Shown here in pieces: positions 9,023 through 21,480 of a stretch of 64,000 bases of DNA. Every line of letters starts with the position of its first letter. Position 1 is the stretch's first letter. The stretch spans positions 217,689,741 to 217,753,740 of the forward strand of contig CM041465.1 of NCBI GenBank assembly GCA_023213395.1, given 5' to 3'. This DNA is from Cycas panzhihuaensis. Lineage: Eukaryota > Cycadophyta. The notes beneath the pieces were generated by a model, which saw only the letters and a program-made list of their open reading frames with translations, was not told the DNA's origin and ran no database searches. Position numbers and translations under genes: made by a program.

Positions 9023-11429
9023 TGTAGAAGCATTCTAATAATGCTTCTAGGTTGCGAGCATCCAACCACCTCCAAAGTGGTTAGAAAGCATCCTTCATAG
9101 CATGGAAACTGCTTCTTATTTATCTATGCCTCCTAACTATCCCCAATCTATACTTATGTCCACAATAGGGCCATCCCCTATTGTTGTTTTCTCTTTGTAC
9201 GTCCCTCATACCCAAGGGACTAGCCAAGGTACACTCACCTCTTAGATTGGGTTGAGCATGCCTCTCCCTAGTCAGGTAACCACACCCCAACCAATTGTGG
9301 TTCATGCCCCTCTTACTTGACTTAGGGGACCTTCATGTCCCCCATCTTTATGCCACGTGGAACATGTCCCCATGCATCCCTAATATTAACCCAGGGATTC
9401 ATCCCTTTACCTACCCCTAGGATACACATGCCAACCATGGGGCATGGGAAGGGAAATCCCCTTCTGGTCTATGGGGTGGATTCACTTCACCCATATGAAG
9501 TTGCACCTCCTACAAGTGACCCATATGGGAAAAATCCTCTCCCACACCTATCTTTTTCACCTTTATGTACTACCTCATACATGATGCATTTGTAAGGGGG
9601 ATTTGCCCCCCTTCAAGGCTCTTTTTATCATGCCCCTTCTTAACAAGGTGCATGCCCTCAAAGGGGAGTGGGCCCCTCTCGCCTACTTACCTTCTTTCTA
9701 GTCTTCCCTTAAATGGGAATGGTTCCCTCCCACTAGGTAGGAGGGTACCCTTACCTCCCTCATACTCAAACTCCTTAAGGAGGAGCAGGGTATCCTTACC
9801 CTCCTCCTTCTTCTTCTCTCATTGACCCATTAACTCAACCAAGGGTTTTCTCCTTCATTGATTATAGGTCAACTCCTCTATCTATTGAGGTGCTTAGGAC
9901 CAACCTACTTCCTCAATACCCTGAGGTACCCAATTTTGATGGGACCTCATCACAGGACCCAACCAAGCACATTAGGAACCTCTCCATAGTGTGAATCAAT
10001 TATTGGGCCTATGACCATATTTAATAAAACTCTTTCCTTGTTCTTTGTAGGGAGATGTACTCAAGTGGTTCTATCATCTCCCTACCCATTCCATTCATTC
10101 CTTCCATCAACTTATGAATGAATTCATCAACTATTTTGATGTAGCTTATCCTTTCAAGCATGGAATGAAAGCCCTACTCTCACTTAAATAAGGTCACGAC
10201 AAAATGAACTATGAATTTATGAGGCACTTCCATGACCTTCTTCATTCTATGAAGGCCATGTTTCCCAAGGAGTTAAAGATGGATCTCTTCGTAAATGCCC
10301 TCTGCCTTAAGATCCATGTTGAAGTCCTCAAGATGGGGGCAACAATGTGTAACTCTGCCATGGCTAAGTGCTTAGTGCTAGAGGCCATTGAGATCTAGGA
10401 AGGTCTTAATAAGCCTCTCAAGTCATCACAATAATGAGAGGCACCCCTTTCATTGTATGACCAAAGATCCCAATAACCCCAAAAGCCTTCTACCCACTCA
10501 ACGGAGAAGACCTTTGACCCTTTAACTTCTGTTATACGTTCCTTCGAACATATGATGAAGGAGCTTAAGCTCCAACCCCCTTCATCACCTTCAAATTCCC
10601 ATAGGTCTATTTATTAGGCCTCTTAAGCTACACCTCCCAAAAATGGGGATACCCACTCTTCTCAAACCAGGAAGACCAAACCTTCCTTAGATAAGAAGTG
10701 GTACTCCATTCATGGTGAGTGCTTCCATGAGGACTTGTAGTATCAGGCATAACATCTTGAACTTCCCCTACCTTATGACTCTTCCCTTAGACGAGCGTCT
10801 AAGCCCAATTCAAACCAATCCATCCATAGGAATCCCTTTCCCAAACATAGGGAATGGAATCAATATATCTAGAATAAGGGGAATAGGAATAGGGGATGAT
10901 CCTCTAACCCCCCCTCCTGTGCAAGCGAAAGGAAAAGGTATAAGGAAATCATCCTCACCTCCTGGTTTGGGCTCTCAAGCCTCTCAACCCTCTTAATCCT
11001 GCAACAAAGGAAAGAGAGTAATTTAGATGCCTGATACCACTCCTTTATAGGATGTCACTAGGTCTCAAACAACCAAAGAAGCCATTGGGGCCTCCTCTTC
11101 TTAACCATACTTTTCTATAAACACTCCACCTTCTACGATTCTGACACTCCCTAAGAGTACTCATGTCTACTCAGGTTGTCATGATTTTTGAAGGGCCATT
11201 TCCCAACATACTAGGAAAGCGAAATCCTTCTCAATTATTGACAAGATCCAAACTGTGGCCCTTGGGATGTCTATGATGGATGTCTTGTGGAATTGCCCCA
11301 ACCAACATGCTCTCCTCCTTGAGGCTTTAACATTGGTTGATGCTCCCCTTCATGCTTTGGGTGCCACCCCAAAATGGGAACCTCTCATTGCCTTTGATCT
11401 TAAAGACCTCCCTCCAGTGAGTGAAAGGG

Positions 11430-11791
11430 AGTGCTAGTGGTACTATCCTTTCACCATATCCATTAATACTTTAGAATACACTCTTAGAAGAACTATTGTA
11501 GATAATGGTTCTTCAGTTAATGCTATGCCCTTGTACATAGTGTAGGAATTGGGCATAGTGGCTCTTGATCTAGTTCCATGGCATTGCCAAGGCTTCAATG
11601 GTAGTGAAAGGATGCCATTAGGGTCCATCTCTATTCCCCTCACCCTCAAGGATAAAACTATTCTCATAGACATAGTAGTCCTTGATGTAGACATGGACTA
11701 TAACCTATTGTTGGGATGTCTATGGCTTGACCAAATGGGAGCTGCATGTTCGTCCCATTGGGGGCAACTAAAGTTCATCCATGAAGGATAG
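11430..11791 (+). pseudogene. Tat-1 protease
   Basis: Retroviral-type aspartic protease region. The active site reads DNGSSVNA near 11500 in place of DTGS. It is followed at 11549-11791 by an open 80-codon stretch with IPLTLKDK, DVDMDYNLLLGCLWLD and SHWGQLKF, the pattern typical of Gypsy proteases of the Tat and Athila type, where the usual end is LLGRPW. Tat-2 (about 20980-21450) and Tat-3 (about 62050-62290) carry the same block, so family membership is firm. A stop separates the active site from the later part. Confidence 0.8.
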
Positions 11792-12586
11792 ATGAAGGTT
11801 GTTTCCTAGGAGACACATCACACTTGATTATTACATTAGTCTTGTCAGGTGGGTCACAAACCAGTGAGGGGCATTAAGGGCCCATCCACCCATGCTTCCA
11901 CCTATAGGATTGATGTTTGTAGTACTTCTAGATTAGAGGAGGGGCCATTCCCTTGCCCTTGCACATTGTATCACCTCTTACCTCCTAATATCACTTCTTG
12001 CCTCCTATGGCTCAGCCTCCAACCCTCACACTTAGCCTTGTAGTGAGTCCCTCTCTACCTACAGCTAATCCCTGTATGCTTATAGGCCATCTTGGGTATG
12101 TTGCAACTAGCTCATTCTTGCCTAGAGCTCCTGAGACTCTACTACCCATATATCTTAAGCTTGAATTAGAAGGGAAAATGTTGATGTGTGTGGGTCCACT
12201 AATCAAGGCTCCTTGCTCTTTAGGATGGGAGGTTATCCCTCCTCATACACCCATACGAACAACTCGTAGACTACTTCCTCTATTAACCTCACCATCTTAA
12301 CATCATCTTCTAAGCCATATACACCATATATCAGTCTAAAATATCCATAATAGTATATTAAATCATAAGTATAAGTATCTGAGGAAGTAGTAAATGAACA
12401 AATGAAAGCTAAATCTAAAATCATGGGAGAATCTCACCTCCTAGGATGATTAGTTCCTCCCCTTATATGATCTACTCATCTGTCGCTAATCCCTCAGTTG
12501 TTGCCTCCACCTCCTCAACCCGTAGCACTATCTTCTCACCTACCCCATGAGCTATTGGGGTGTTTCCTCCCTTTGTTCCCTCATCT
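11792..12586 (+). other. Tat-1 region after protease, eroded
   Basis: A short open piece (11998-12300) shows no motif I recognise. The region between about 12300 and 12586 is where the sense-strand coding signal disappears and the minus-strand frame begins to dominate; the frame after its last stop (12587) could continue to about 12420 if stops are ignored. RT would be expected here and is absent. Confidence 0.4.
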
Positions 12587-14083
12587 CTAGGGACCTCCCC
12601 CTCTACCATAGTGTGCCACCTTTGTTGTAACTACCATAGCCACTACTGTAGTTGGCAATCTACTAATAGCTCCCCTACCTACCTCTAAGCCTCTTGCTAG
12701 CCCTACCTCTACACCTCCTTCTAGCTCTGCATCTACTATAGCACCTCCATCCTTATCTCTACTATCCTTTGGCTCATCCCCTATCTCTCCTCCCTCTGCA
12801 TCACTCTCCCAATAGATTGCTTTACATGGATCTACTGTATAGTCATTGAACCTGAGAAGGTCCAGCGATGTGGCTCCTACAAAGTGTCGTATGTACACCT
12901 GGTCCTTGGTTCCCCTAAAATACATCTACCATCTATGTATTATGAGAACTCTAGCTAATATAGAATGGGGTCCTCCTATTGGGGCCACTCCTCTGAAGTG
13001 ATTAAAGAACTAGCACTGCAATAACATGTAGTATAAGAAGCCTCCTCTCCCAGCTGTCCTAATCTAATCAAGTTGGGCTATGATATTAGATGCTATCAAT
13101 GTAACCTAATCAAACCTCTCTCTAGCCTTGCACCATCATATGGTGATCATCCAACTACTAGGTATATCTCTACAATTATGTTTTCAAGATACCTAGAACA
13201 TAATAGCTAGAGTGATGAGTTTCCTCACCTGAGGAACTCTAGATAACACCAAAGCCTATACTGATACTCCCCTGTAGTTCCATCTACTCCTATCAATAAA
13301 GAACCTAACTGCCTCCTGATGGGTAGCATCTATGCTAGGTAGACTACCCAAAGAAGCTAGTGTACTCCCAATTGGCACTCTGAGTATCCTCTTAATATCC
13401 CCTGGAGTATTGGTGATATCCTCCACCTGTGAGGGATGAAATATATGCCTCCTCCTACCCTACTGAGGCATAATATATACTAATAGCCTCTGATTAGATG
13501 CATATTGTAGCATCCTAATCGACTTTAATAGTATGTAGCACTATAGGGTACTCCTCTCCTGTTAGCTCATCATCTCGATAAAACTCATCATAGCCATGCC
13601 TATGTTCTTTTAGTTATTAACCATAAGAATAGCCTACAAATAATTATCAACTAACCAGTCAATCACCTTGACCTCACTACCATATCTCATCCCTCCCTCT
13701 AGATGGTTTGAGCAACCTCAAACTAGGCAAATCCATCTAGTATAATTAATTTCTTTCTTTTTTCCTTTACCTGGCCTCTACTTTATATTGATATCTATGG
13801 TACTATAGATATTGATATAGGTCCTACTAAGAATTTCTTGACCCTTAGTGAGTCCCACCATAATCTTTGCAGGGTCATGGGTACTCCCCCAAAAAGGAGG
13901 AGGGTGGCCCTAAAAACCTATAAATTTGATTCTAGTAGACTAAGCTTGGTCCACTGGGACTAGGCCTACCTAATGCCCTAGTCATCCCCCTCCCTAGGCC
14001 TCTAATGAGCTTTGGGGGGTCCCTATAGCCCTTACAAGGCCCAAATTTGTGAAGAAAAATATGTATTAAATTGAAGTGATCAT
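12587..14083 (-). pseudogene. Minus-strand reading frame of about 499 codons inside Tat-1, unknown protein
   Basis: One frame, from an ATG at 14083 to a TAG at 12587, runs antisense to Tat-1 where RT should be. It has about 20 in-frame stops, mostly TAG, and no frame change. The last 112 codons (from 12925) are fully open, as are about 60 codons near 13290-13475. The translated pieces look protein-like: THQEAVRFFIDRSRWNYRG, VPQVRKLITLAIMF, GGFLYYMLLQC, FVGATSLDLLRFNDYTVDP. I do not recognise the family. Stop number is close to chance for this length, so the case rests on residue character and the TAG excess. It could be an antisense extra gene of the type known in Tat elements, or part of another nested element. 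Confidence 0.5.
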
Positions 14084-14859
14084 AAGAAAGGCTTAGGGCA
14101 AGTTCCACTCACTAGGTCAGGCCTAATCACTGTCATCTCGCTATCCTAATCCTAACGACTATCTCCTTGTCAAGATCCAATGGTTAGATCTCCTGGTGTG
14201 CACCTACAAAAGGTAGTGAAGCCTCGTTACTCAGACAGAAGGGCTCCAGATCATACGAGGGACCCATGAAAATGAAATTGATTTTCGCCCCCTTGCCCCT
14301 TTTATTCACGGGGTTGTTTAAGGCCCTACCTCCTTTTTCCCTGAGAGGATAGCCCTTAGGATCCCTTTTTTATTTACATCTCTTTCTCCTTTAGGGGCCA
14401 AACCCTATTGTACCCCTAGGGTCTCCTTTTTTCCCTTCTCTACGTATTTATGGTAGGTTTCTTCAACCTATTAAAGGCTCTATCGTCTTGATTTTCATAC
14501 CTCTCCAAAACTTGCTCATGTTTATACTCTTTTAACTCATTTTAGCATCTTGGATCTATTTTTTCCATCCTTTTGAGACCTTAAAGCTCTGAAGGAGAGC
14601 TCCTCCCCCATTCTAGGCCCTTGCTAGCCCCATCATGTCCCTAGAGTGCCAAAAGAGTGAGTTTCAGCACCTATTCTTTCCCCTTCCATCGGGTAGGCCC
14701 TATGCAAGCCTAGTAGCCTATCCCTAGGGCTCTCCTATCCTTTTATGCCTAATACATCCAGCCACTTTGAGCTATTATAGCCCTATTACTACCCCCTTTT
14801 TCCACCTTGGTAGTGTCATTTTCTATTCTTTTATAACTTGTTTTGAACCTCCTTCTTTT
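14084..14859. other. No gene recognised
   Basis: Pyrimidine-rich on the plus strand, no RT, RNase H or integrase signal in either strand. It would be upstream of the minus-strand frame, so it could hold that gene's leader, but nothing shows this directly. Confidence 0.4.
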
Positions 14860-15110
14860 TCACCATGGTTCTACTCATTTTTATTGATGGTAGTAGTTGT
14901 GATAACCTTGGATCTTCTATAGTCGCATAAATCCTCAGTGATCCCTTTAGGAATAATTACATATGTTCCAGAGTCTACTTGTCCAAGGCTACGAATAGCG
15001 AGGCTAAATACACTGTCATTATCGAAGCCCTCATCGATGAACTTCACTTTTACCATGGCCCTATTAACCTTTATTGTGACTATCAGATCATCGTGTTGAG
15101 CTAACCCAAG
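14860..15110 (+). pseudogene. Tat-1 archaeal-type RNase H remnant
   Basis: Plus-strand reading gives LLIFIDGSS near 14871, then SKATNSEAKYTVIIEALIDEL and LYCDYQIIVLS. This matches the second, archaeal-type RNase H known in Tat elements (FDGAS ... TNNEAEYEALI ... DSQLV), with the first Asp, the Glu and a later Asp still visible. There is at least one in-frame stop. The 93-codon minus-strand frame at 14871-15152 is its shadow. Confidence 0.65.
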
Positions 15111-15760
15111 TTTACCAAGTTTGTTACCCACGATTGAGGTCCCTCGCCTCAACTACCAAGTCATTGTTATCCCTCTTCTCCTCCATGGATATCTAGTATA
15201 TCCCTCAATACCTAAATACTGAGGCAAATAGTATCACTTGTCATATCTTAGACCATCACCTCCTCCCTCCACGTAACCTATTACTAAGTTCATAGGTTGA
15301 CTCTCTTCTCACACCATTGGCCAGTCTCCATGACACCTATGAAAGTAGGAGACTAATGAGGTTAAACTAATATGACCACATGTTTGCTTCTTTGCTCTGT
15401 TATTGTACCATCTGTGGCATGACCCTTTGCATATTTGTACCTTATATTTATAGATTTCTAGCTTGCATTCTCATATCCTTTGACTATGATCACATTTTGC
15501 ATACCATTTGTATTACATGTGTAAATGATTAGGGCAACTCCCCCATCCTGCATCCCCTCTATATTGCACTTTTGAGTGTTGTATGGGAAATCCCCCACAC
15601 CACCTTATCTCCACTCCTCATGCAGTTTAGATCCAAGGCTTTGCACCCTAAAAAGGGGGCAAGTCATGCCTCTCTATCTTCTCCCAAATATACATCCCTA
15701 TCCATGTGACCTGTCATGGTATTCGCCACTCCCCTTAAATGATGACATACTTGTATAAGT
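15111..15760 (+). other. Tat-1 3' untranslated region
   Basis: No coding signal; integrase was not found. A purine run at 15649-15662 (aaaaagggggcaag) could be the polypurine tract. Confidence 0.4.
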
Positions 15761-18700
15761 AGATGCTACTCACTCATTTGTATTGATAGCATTCACCATC
15801 GTCATACACTCCCAAGCGATGAGGCTCTACTACTAAGGGGGTAGTGTTTCCCAGCCATGAGGAATAGGCACGAGCAGCATCCCCTAGGTAAGTATAGGTA
15901 TTCATCCTTATCCCTTGACTTATTTATCTTTATGACATGATGAGGTATATTTATGGTCCCAATATCATGATTTGGTTGCATAGCATGTCTTACTGCCTAG
16001 TTTGCTTGTTTAATACTTACTAGTGATTTTATTTCAACTTATGATGACCCAAGACCATAGTCCTATGGCATCACATAACTCTAAGAAACACCTCCCTATA
16101 GTTTGTGGGTACTCATAGGCCCTTGTAGCCCACCTTGACTCACTTCTAGCTTGTTGTATGACCCCTAGGGTGGGTCTTAACTTACTTACTCACCTATATT
16201 TTTATATCCTTATTGGTGCTTGGCCTCCACCACACACGGGAAAACCCAACCACTACCTAGATCCCCTAAAAGACCTTACCAGTTTGCCAACCTTCATCTT
16301 TTATACTCTAGGACTGATCTTTTATGGGATTCCCTAGGTCTTTTTATTTTTTCTCTTTATTTTCTTTACACCATGTCAATCTTCACGGTACCGCATCAAT
16401 AATCATGGTGCTACAAAATGTGCTATGGGGCGATTGTCCATTAGTTATCGTGGCTAAAAAGATGGCTAGATTCACATTTATTGTGAATCTGGCACATGGT
16501 AAAAGGTCTTTTCCTACCCAAATTAAATCCTAACATCTCTAAAAACCTAATTAGAACATAAAAATATAATTTTACACTCATTCTTACTCTCTCATGATAA
16601 AAAAAATAGCTCTCTTCTCCTTCTTTCTTCCATTTAAGTTTAACAGGGAAAAAAACCTAGCTTATAGGTCTAAGTTAGGCCTCTTTTAGCGATATCATTC
16701 TCCTCTCATACTCAACAAGCAATAGTAGTTGTTTCTCTTGGATTAAAGGCTCTTACCTTCTCCATAAAAGGATCTAGTTCACCAAGAAAAGTAGGTTTTT
16801 GGATACCATCCCCATTGGTTGCAAAGTAACTTCTTATTTGAGTATGTTTCAATAGTTGAAAGTAGGTTTTCTTCCATTATTTCTCTCGTAGATCTAGTTT
16901 TCTTCTAATTTCATTTGTTTGCATGCTCATTACCATGTATTTTCTCTTATATTTGTTAGGCAAAGAGGGATAAACTCTCTCTTTTCACTTTGCCACCATT
17001 GTCCCACTCCTAGATTTCTACTAGATAATAGTAGGCTAGGTTTCGAATTATTTAGGGAGGTAAGATAAGTATATATGGCTAGAGTTTTGAATCCTATAGT
17101 TGCTTCTCCCAGGGCAACCCCTTCTTTCCAAGTCTCTTTTGCTCTGTACTTACTACTTATACTAACAAACCTTGCAAGGTGTGACTCATACACATTAGTT
17201 CCACTACAATACCTATAACACTTTATTTTACTCTCTTTTATTATATGCATGCTATGCTTGGCTAACCATTGTTTATCATTGTTTGTTACTTCCCTCTACT
17301 ACTATTGCAACTTTGGCAACTTCTTACAGCTTTTACAACTCTCTCCAAACCCCTGCACACACCTCTCTCAAACTATTTGTTACTAATTATGTTGCTCATA
17401 GTGGACCCAACCACTTAAGAGGTGTTTCACTTATAGGAGCTAGTGATTCTGAGGCTATCATCCTCTCCTCCTTCAACCCCTTTTTCCCACAAAGGTTGTG
17501 TGAGAACATTAATGTATGTAAAGAAAAGAGTATACTAGTTATCATTATTTTCCTTCTTCCATCACTCAAGATAAAACTTCATTTTCATTTTGGTGAAACA
17601 CACACACTACCATATATATGTATGCATATGTTTGTTGCTTACAAGGGTTTAGTCACATGGACAAGGCATCCTCCTAAGCAAGCGAAATTATGTCATAATA
17701 AGGAGGTATGGTTTTTCATTTCTAGATTTACTTTTCTCTTTATTTCTTTTTAGAATTGTTTCATTTTTAGTTTCTTCACTTTATAAGCATCTCAGGGAAG
17801 GTAAGGGAGCCCCTTTCCATGACTTCACCTATGATGCTTACCACAATTTGGAGTGTGAAGCTGCTAGTGATGAAGGCACAAAAGGAAGGAGTGTGTCGCC
17901 TCACCAACTGGCATATTTCCTGGTGCACTTCTCACAAACCCTCTTCCCTTCCTCCTTTTGTTCCCCCTTTCCCAAAAGAAAATCTACATATGCATATATG
18001 TAGCTTGTAGCCCTCTCCTTCTTTCACATATTTACACTTATAGAAAGAGGGTACATGCATATTAATGCACTCCTATCTTTCTCCTTCCTCTCTTTTATGA
18101 AAAGAATAGAATAAGAAAGGTCTCTTCCCTTCTATTTGTTTGTGATCATAAAAGCATAAGAGGAACTTTAAATTAACTATTTGTTTTTACATTGAAAGCA
18201 TCATGCATACATCCTCTCCCTATTTTTTGTCTCATGTATATACATGAGCATAAGAAGGTGGTATGAATAGATGCACTTCTTTTTTGTAAAGAAAAGGATA
18301 GATTAAGAAAAGAATCCTCCTTTTGTAGCCATTTCTCTTTGCATCTTGCATATGTGCATGCAAATAGGGATAAGGTTGGGAAAATATAATCTAATTAAAT
18401 ACATTTTCTTTTGCATTTAAATAAAACATCAAAAAGAAAAGTCATACAAATCATTCATCTCTTCCCTCTCTTTTACCTCCTTAAATTAGTTTCTCAAACA
18501 AATGAAAAGAGAGTGAGCCTAAAAGAGAGTGTTTATTATTTGCATGTGTTCCTTTCTTAAGGATGAAGACCTTGACTTTACAATATTATCACGTAATTGA
18601 AACAAGGGAAATAACCTTAACCCTTAATATAACTAAACAAAACCTTACATTAAGACCAAACCCTTAAGGCAAACTCTTTAAGTAACCTAAGAGATGACCC

Positions 18701-19116
18701 TACAGTCTTGTCCTTTAAGATTGACTCCTATACATGACAAACCTCCAATTTTTCCTTCAAAATCCATTTTATTCCTCTTACTCTTAGGTTTCCTTTCCAC
18801 AAGGAACCATCCCTCTCTCGCTGCCTCCTCGAGAGGAGGCCTTTCCTCTCCTTTCCTTCACCTTAAGGGTAGGAGAGCCCATCTATAGTTATTTAATAAT
18901 TCGAAGATATCCCTACCCAATCCAAATCTAGGAAGGTACTCATATAAAGGGAAAGTCATAAGTGTTATTTATGGGTATCTAAACCTATGTTTTGACATGT
19001 GGATGCCCTTTGAGGGTGACCTATCCTCCCTTCTTGAGGTTTCTATGCTCCTGTTGTAGTTATGATGTTAGCTTAGAAGCCCATATCCATAATGATCTCC
19101 TAGAGGTGCACCTCCA
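15760..19116 (+). repeat. Tat-1 3' LTR
   Basis: The right part (18274-19116) aligns with 1-862. Further left, blocks match the Tat-3 LTR: a ggtaag-agcccctttc block near 17800 versus 58506, and the stretch near 16430-16500 versus 57145-57215. The right end is clear (CA at 19116, followed by the interrupted Tat-2 RT). The left end is uncertain between about 15660 and 15830. This gives an LTR above 3 kb. Confidence 0.65.
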
Positions 19117-19720
19117 TTATGAAAGCAATCTTATAATGGTTCTTGGGTGAGATTTAGATCTAATTATAATATGAGAAACCATCTATAAGGGACATGACTA
19201 TGAGTCTTATAATCTTTTTTATAATTTGGTTAATAAAAAGTAAGAGGAAGTTGTCTTTAGGTCAAACATTATTTATATCTCTAAAATCGATATAGATACA
19301 AATTGCTCCATTCTTCTTTACTACCAAGATGATGCTTGAGACTTAATGTGGATAATCTATAGATGTGATCAAGCCCATATTATGGATCTTCTTAACCTCC
19401 ATCTTAACAGCAACTAAAATTTTTAGATAAATAGGGGATTATTTTTACCTTATAGCCTTAGCCTTAAGTAGAGTTATAAGGTTATGAATAACAATCTTGA
19501 GGCTTATTCCCTTCATGTTTGTGTAATCCCATACAAAAATATCTTAAAACCCTTTAAAGAGCTATATATATTTAGTTATTTCCTTAGGAAAACATTCTAC
19601 CCCTACCTTGATGATATTTTTATGGGCAAGAATGATATCAATTATTTCCCCTATGAGGAGGATATTCTCCTCCTCAAAGTGAGGAGGGGCTTAGTCTATA
19701 GTTGGGTTTAAGATGGCTTG
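19117..19720 (-). pseudogene. Tat-2 reverse transcriptase, N-terminal part
   Basis: Reading leftward from about 19430: VKMEVKKIHNMGLI, SSIILVVKKNGAICIYIDFR, DINNV-PKDNF and MSLIDGFSYYN. This is the usual N-terminal half of Gypsy RT of the Tat group (KKNGQIRVCVDFRDLN, FMDGFSGYNQI). The frame is cut at HYKIAFI exactly where the Tat-1 LTR begins (19116), before the YxDD motif. The frame upstream to about 19720 is more eroded. Confidence 0.8.
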
Positions 19721-20880
19721 AGTTATAACAAGCTCAATTAAGGGTAAACTAAAGGCAAGAAATTTCTTAAACCGTAGCTTTTGGAGATTTAGAGAAAGGT
19801 TGGTAACTACCCTTGTAAGGTGCTCTAATAATACCTCATCATTCTCAAAGCAATTAACACTATGGATTACCTTTTTCTAATTTATAAATTCATGATCTTT
19901 GAGAGGGGATTTAACATAGTTATTGGCCCACTAATCAAAGAGACATGAAGAATACTCAAAAGAGTTAGAACTATAGTGTTGTTGATGGCAGATATGACAT
20001 GATTTAAGAGGCTTAAGATCAAAAGTAAGAGGCTTATTGAGCACATCCTAAGGGGAATTGGGAAGGGTATCATAGATGATAAGTTCATCATATATAATAA
20101 TGAAACTAGACTCGATATCTAAGCCATAAGTTGGAAGAATTTGGGATGGATTAAGTTGCATAATCTTAGGAATGAGGTCTTCATCTCTCCTAAAAGGGAT
20201 GTTATTCTAAATCCATATGAGGATTGGAATAACACAAATGGCATGGGACTAAGACATGCTTGTTGAATCTTAAAACTTTTAGCTACATCTTAGAGGTTAG
20301 AAAGCTGGGTGATTTGGGTTTCAAAAACCTTGAACATACCATTTAGGTAGGTGATTACCTATAAGACTCTTGTAGGATAAGGAGGTGGTGGAGTGGGTTG
20401 AGGAGAAGGTAGAGCTATACATGGTAGCTTAATGATCTCCTCATAAAAGTCAAGGTGGAGAGTGTAAACAAATTAGTATGTGTGCCATGTAAGCCAAGCT
20501 TGCTAGAAAGGAAAAACTCTATGAGTTAAAGGTAATCATGGGATGGTCTTAGGGTTTCCCACAAGGTCCTACTAGGGCTCTCATAGTGGAAGGGGCCTTA
20601 GAGAAGGACCAAATTGAGGGGGAGTATCTTCAAGGGGCACAACCCCTTGGATGTAGGAAATCATAGCCACTTGGTGTGAAGGAATCCCTACATCTTCTTG
20701 ATTAGACTCAAGGCCACTAAGAACAACTACGTATCCATAGCTACCCATACTAATTGGAGCAAATTAGATTATGTTAGGTTCTAAAGGAGGAGAATCTATG
20801 TAAAATTGGGGCCTTGGGTCTTGAAAGAGAGACTAAAGCTAAGGGTCATGCTTTCTTATTTCTTCAATCTCATCATTAAA
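19721..20880 (-). other. Tat-2 region between protease and RT
   Basis: Expected to code for the linker and RT start. I see no clear motif; stops are frequent in all minus frames. Confidence 0.4.
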
Positions 20881-21480
20881 ATTTGCTTGGATGTCCTTTT
20901 GAGAGGAACCATGAGGGGAAGTTTCATATGCAATAATATATACTTGACTATTTTAGAGAAACCTCAGTTGGCCCCATAAGGTGGAGCAAAGTACCCCTAT
21001 ATGGTCCAACTAAGGACATCCTAAGAGAAGGTTATAATCAATATCCATATTAATGACCACTACCTTAGTAAGAATGATTTTATCTTCAAGGGTAAGGGGA
21101 ATCTTGACTATTACTAAGGGGGGTTTTTCATTCCCATCATGCCCTTAACATTTTTAAAGGATAGGATCAAGGGCCCTCATGCCCAATTCATTATACATTC
21201 AAGAAGGCATGGAATTAACTAAGGACCCAATGTCAATCATGGTTCTCTTTAGGAAAAGATCAAGTGTCTTAATGGTGATGGAAAAGGGAGATTACCAATG
21301 GCACTCCCTTTCCTTTTGTGAAGACAAGTCCTCTAGGTCAAAGGTGATGAGGGTTTAGCCTATGGATTTAATATAAATGGTATGGATGGCTACTTTCTTA
21401 TGTCTTATGACTTCCAAAAGCTAGTTTCTTTATTTAGGGTAACTCCATAGGACATCCATCATAAACACATCTCTATAAAT
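20881..21480 (-). pseudogene. Tat-2 protease
   Basis: Minus-strand reading gives DIGSLVNSMPS near 21235 (active site in place of DTGS), then IPLTLEDKIILTKVVVI, DIDYNLLLGCP-LDHIG and LWGQLRF. It aligns residue by residue with the Tat-1 block at 11500-11790. Several TAG/TAA stops. The key Asp of the active site is present. Confidence 0.75.

Larger units (their letters stand above)
1122..11000 (+). pseudogene. gag: Tat-1 gag, split by Cop-1
   Basis: Gag is the structural protein that packages the element RNA. The likely start is the ATG at 1122 (Met-Glu-Gly-Tyr), because Tat-3 has the same start at 59402. The frame is cut at about codon 98 by Cop-1 and resumes at 9023. A proline-rich stretch near 9465-9510 (YGVDSLHPYEVAPPT) matches Tat-3. 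The conserved capsid-like part lies at about 9925-10400: FDGTSSQ, NYWAYDHI, KWFYHLPTHSIHSFHQLM, then the best open piece, 10204-10398. There are several stops and frame changes, and no zinc knuckle was found. Tat-2 and Tat-3 carry the same region. Confidence 0.75.
1..19116 (+). mobile_element. Tat-1: old Tat-like Ty3/Gypsy element, interrupted by Cop-1
   Basis: A plus-strand LTR element whose left end lies outside the window. Order seen: LTR, primer site, gag, protease, an unexplained minus-strand frame, an archaeal-type RNase H remnant, long 3' LTR. The assignment to the Tat group rests on the gag and protease resemblance to Tat-2 and Tat-3 and on the style of the Tat-2 RT. Position 1 onward aligns with 18274 onward at roughly 90 percent by eye, so these are the two LTRs. 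It inserted into Tat-2: the Tat-2 RT frame resumes directly at 19117. RT, the Gypsy RNase H and integrase were not found in it. Confidence 0.8.

Noticed and set aside
14871-15152. 93-codon minus-strand frame
   Set aside because: Exact shadow of the plus-strand RNase H remnant, which has recognisable motifs.
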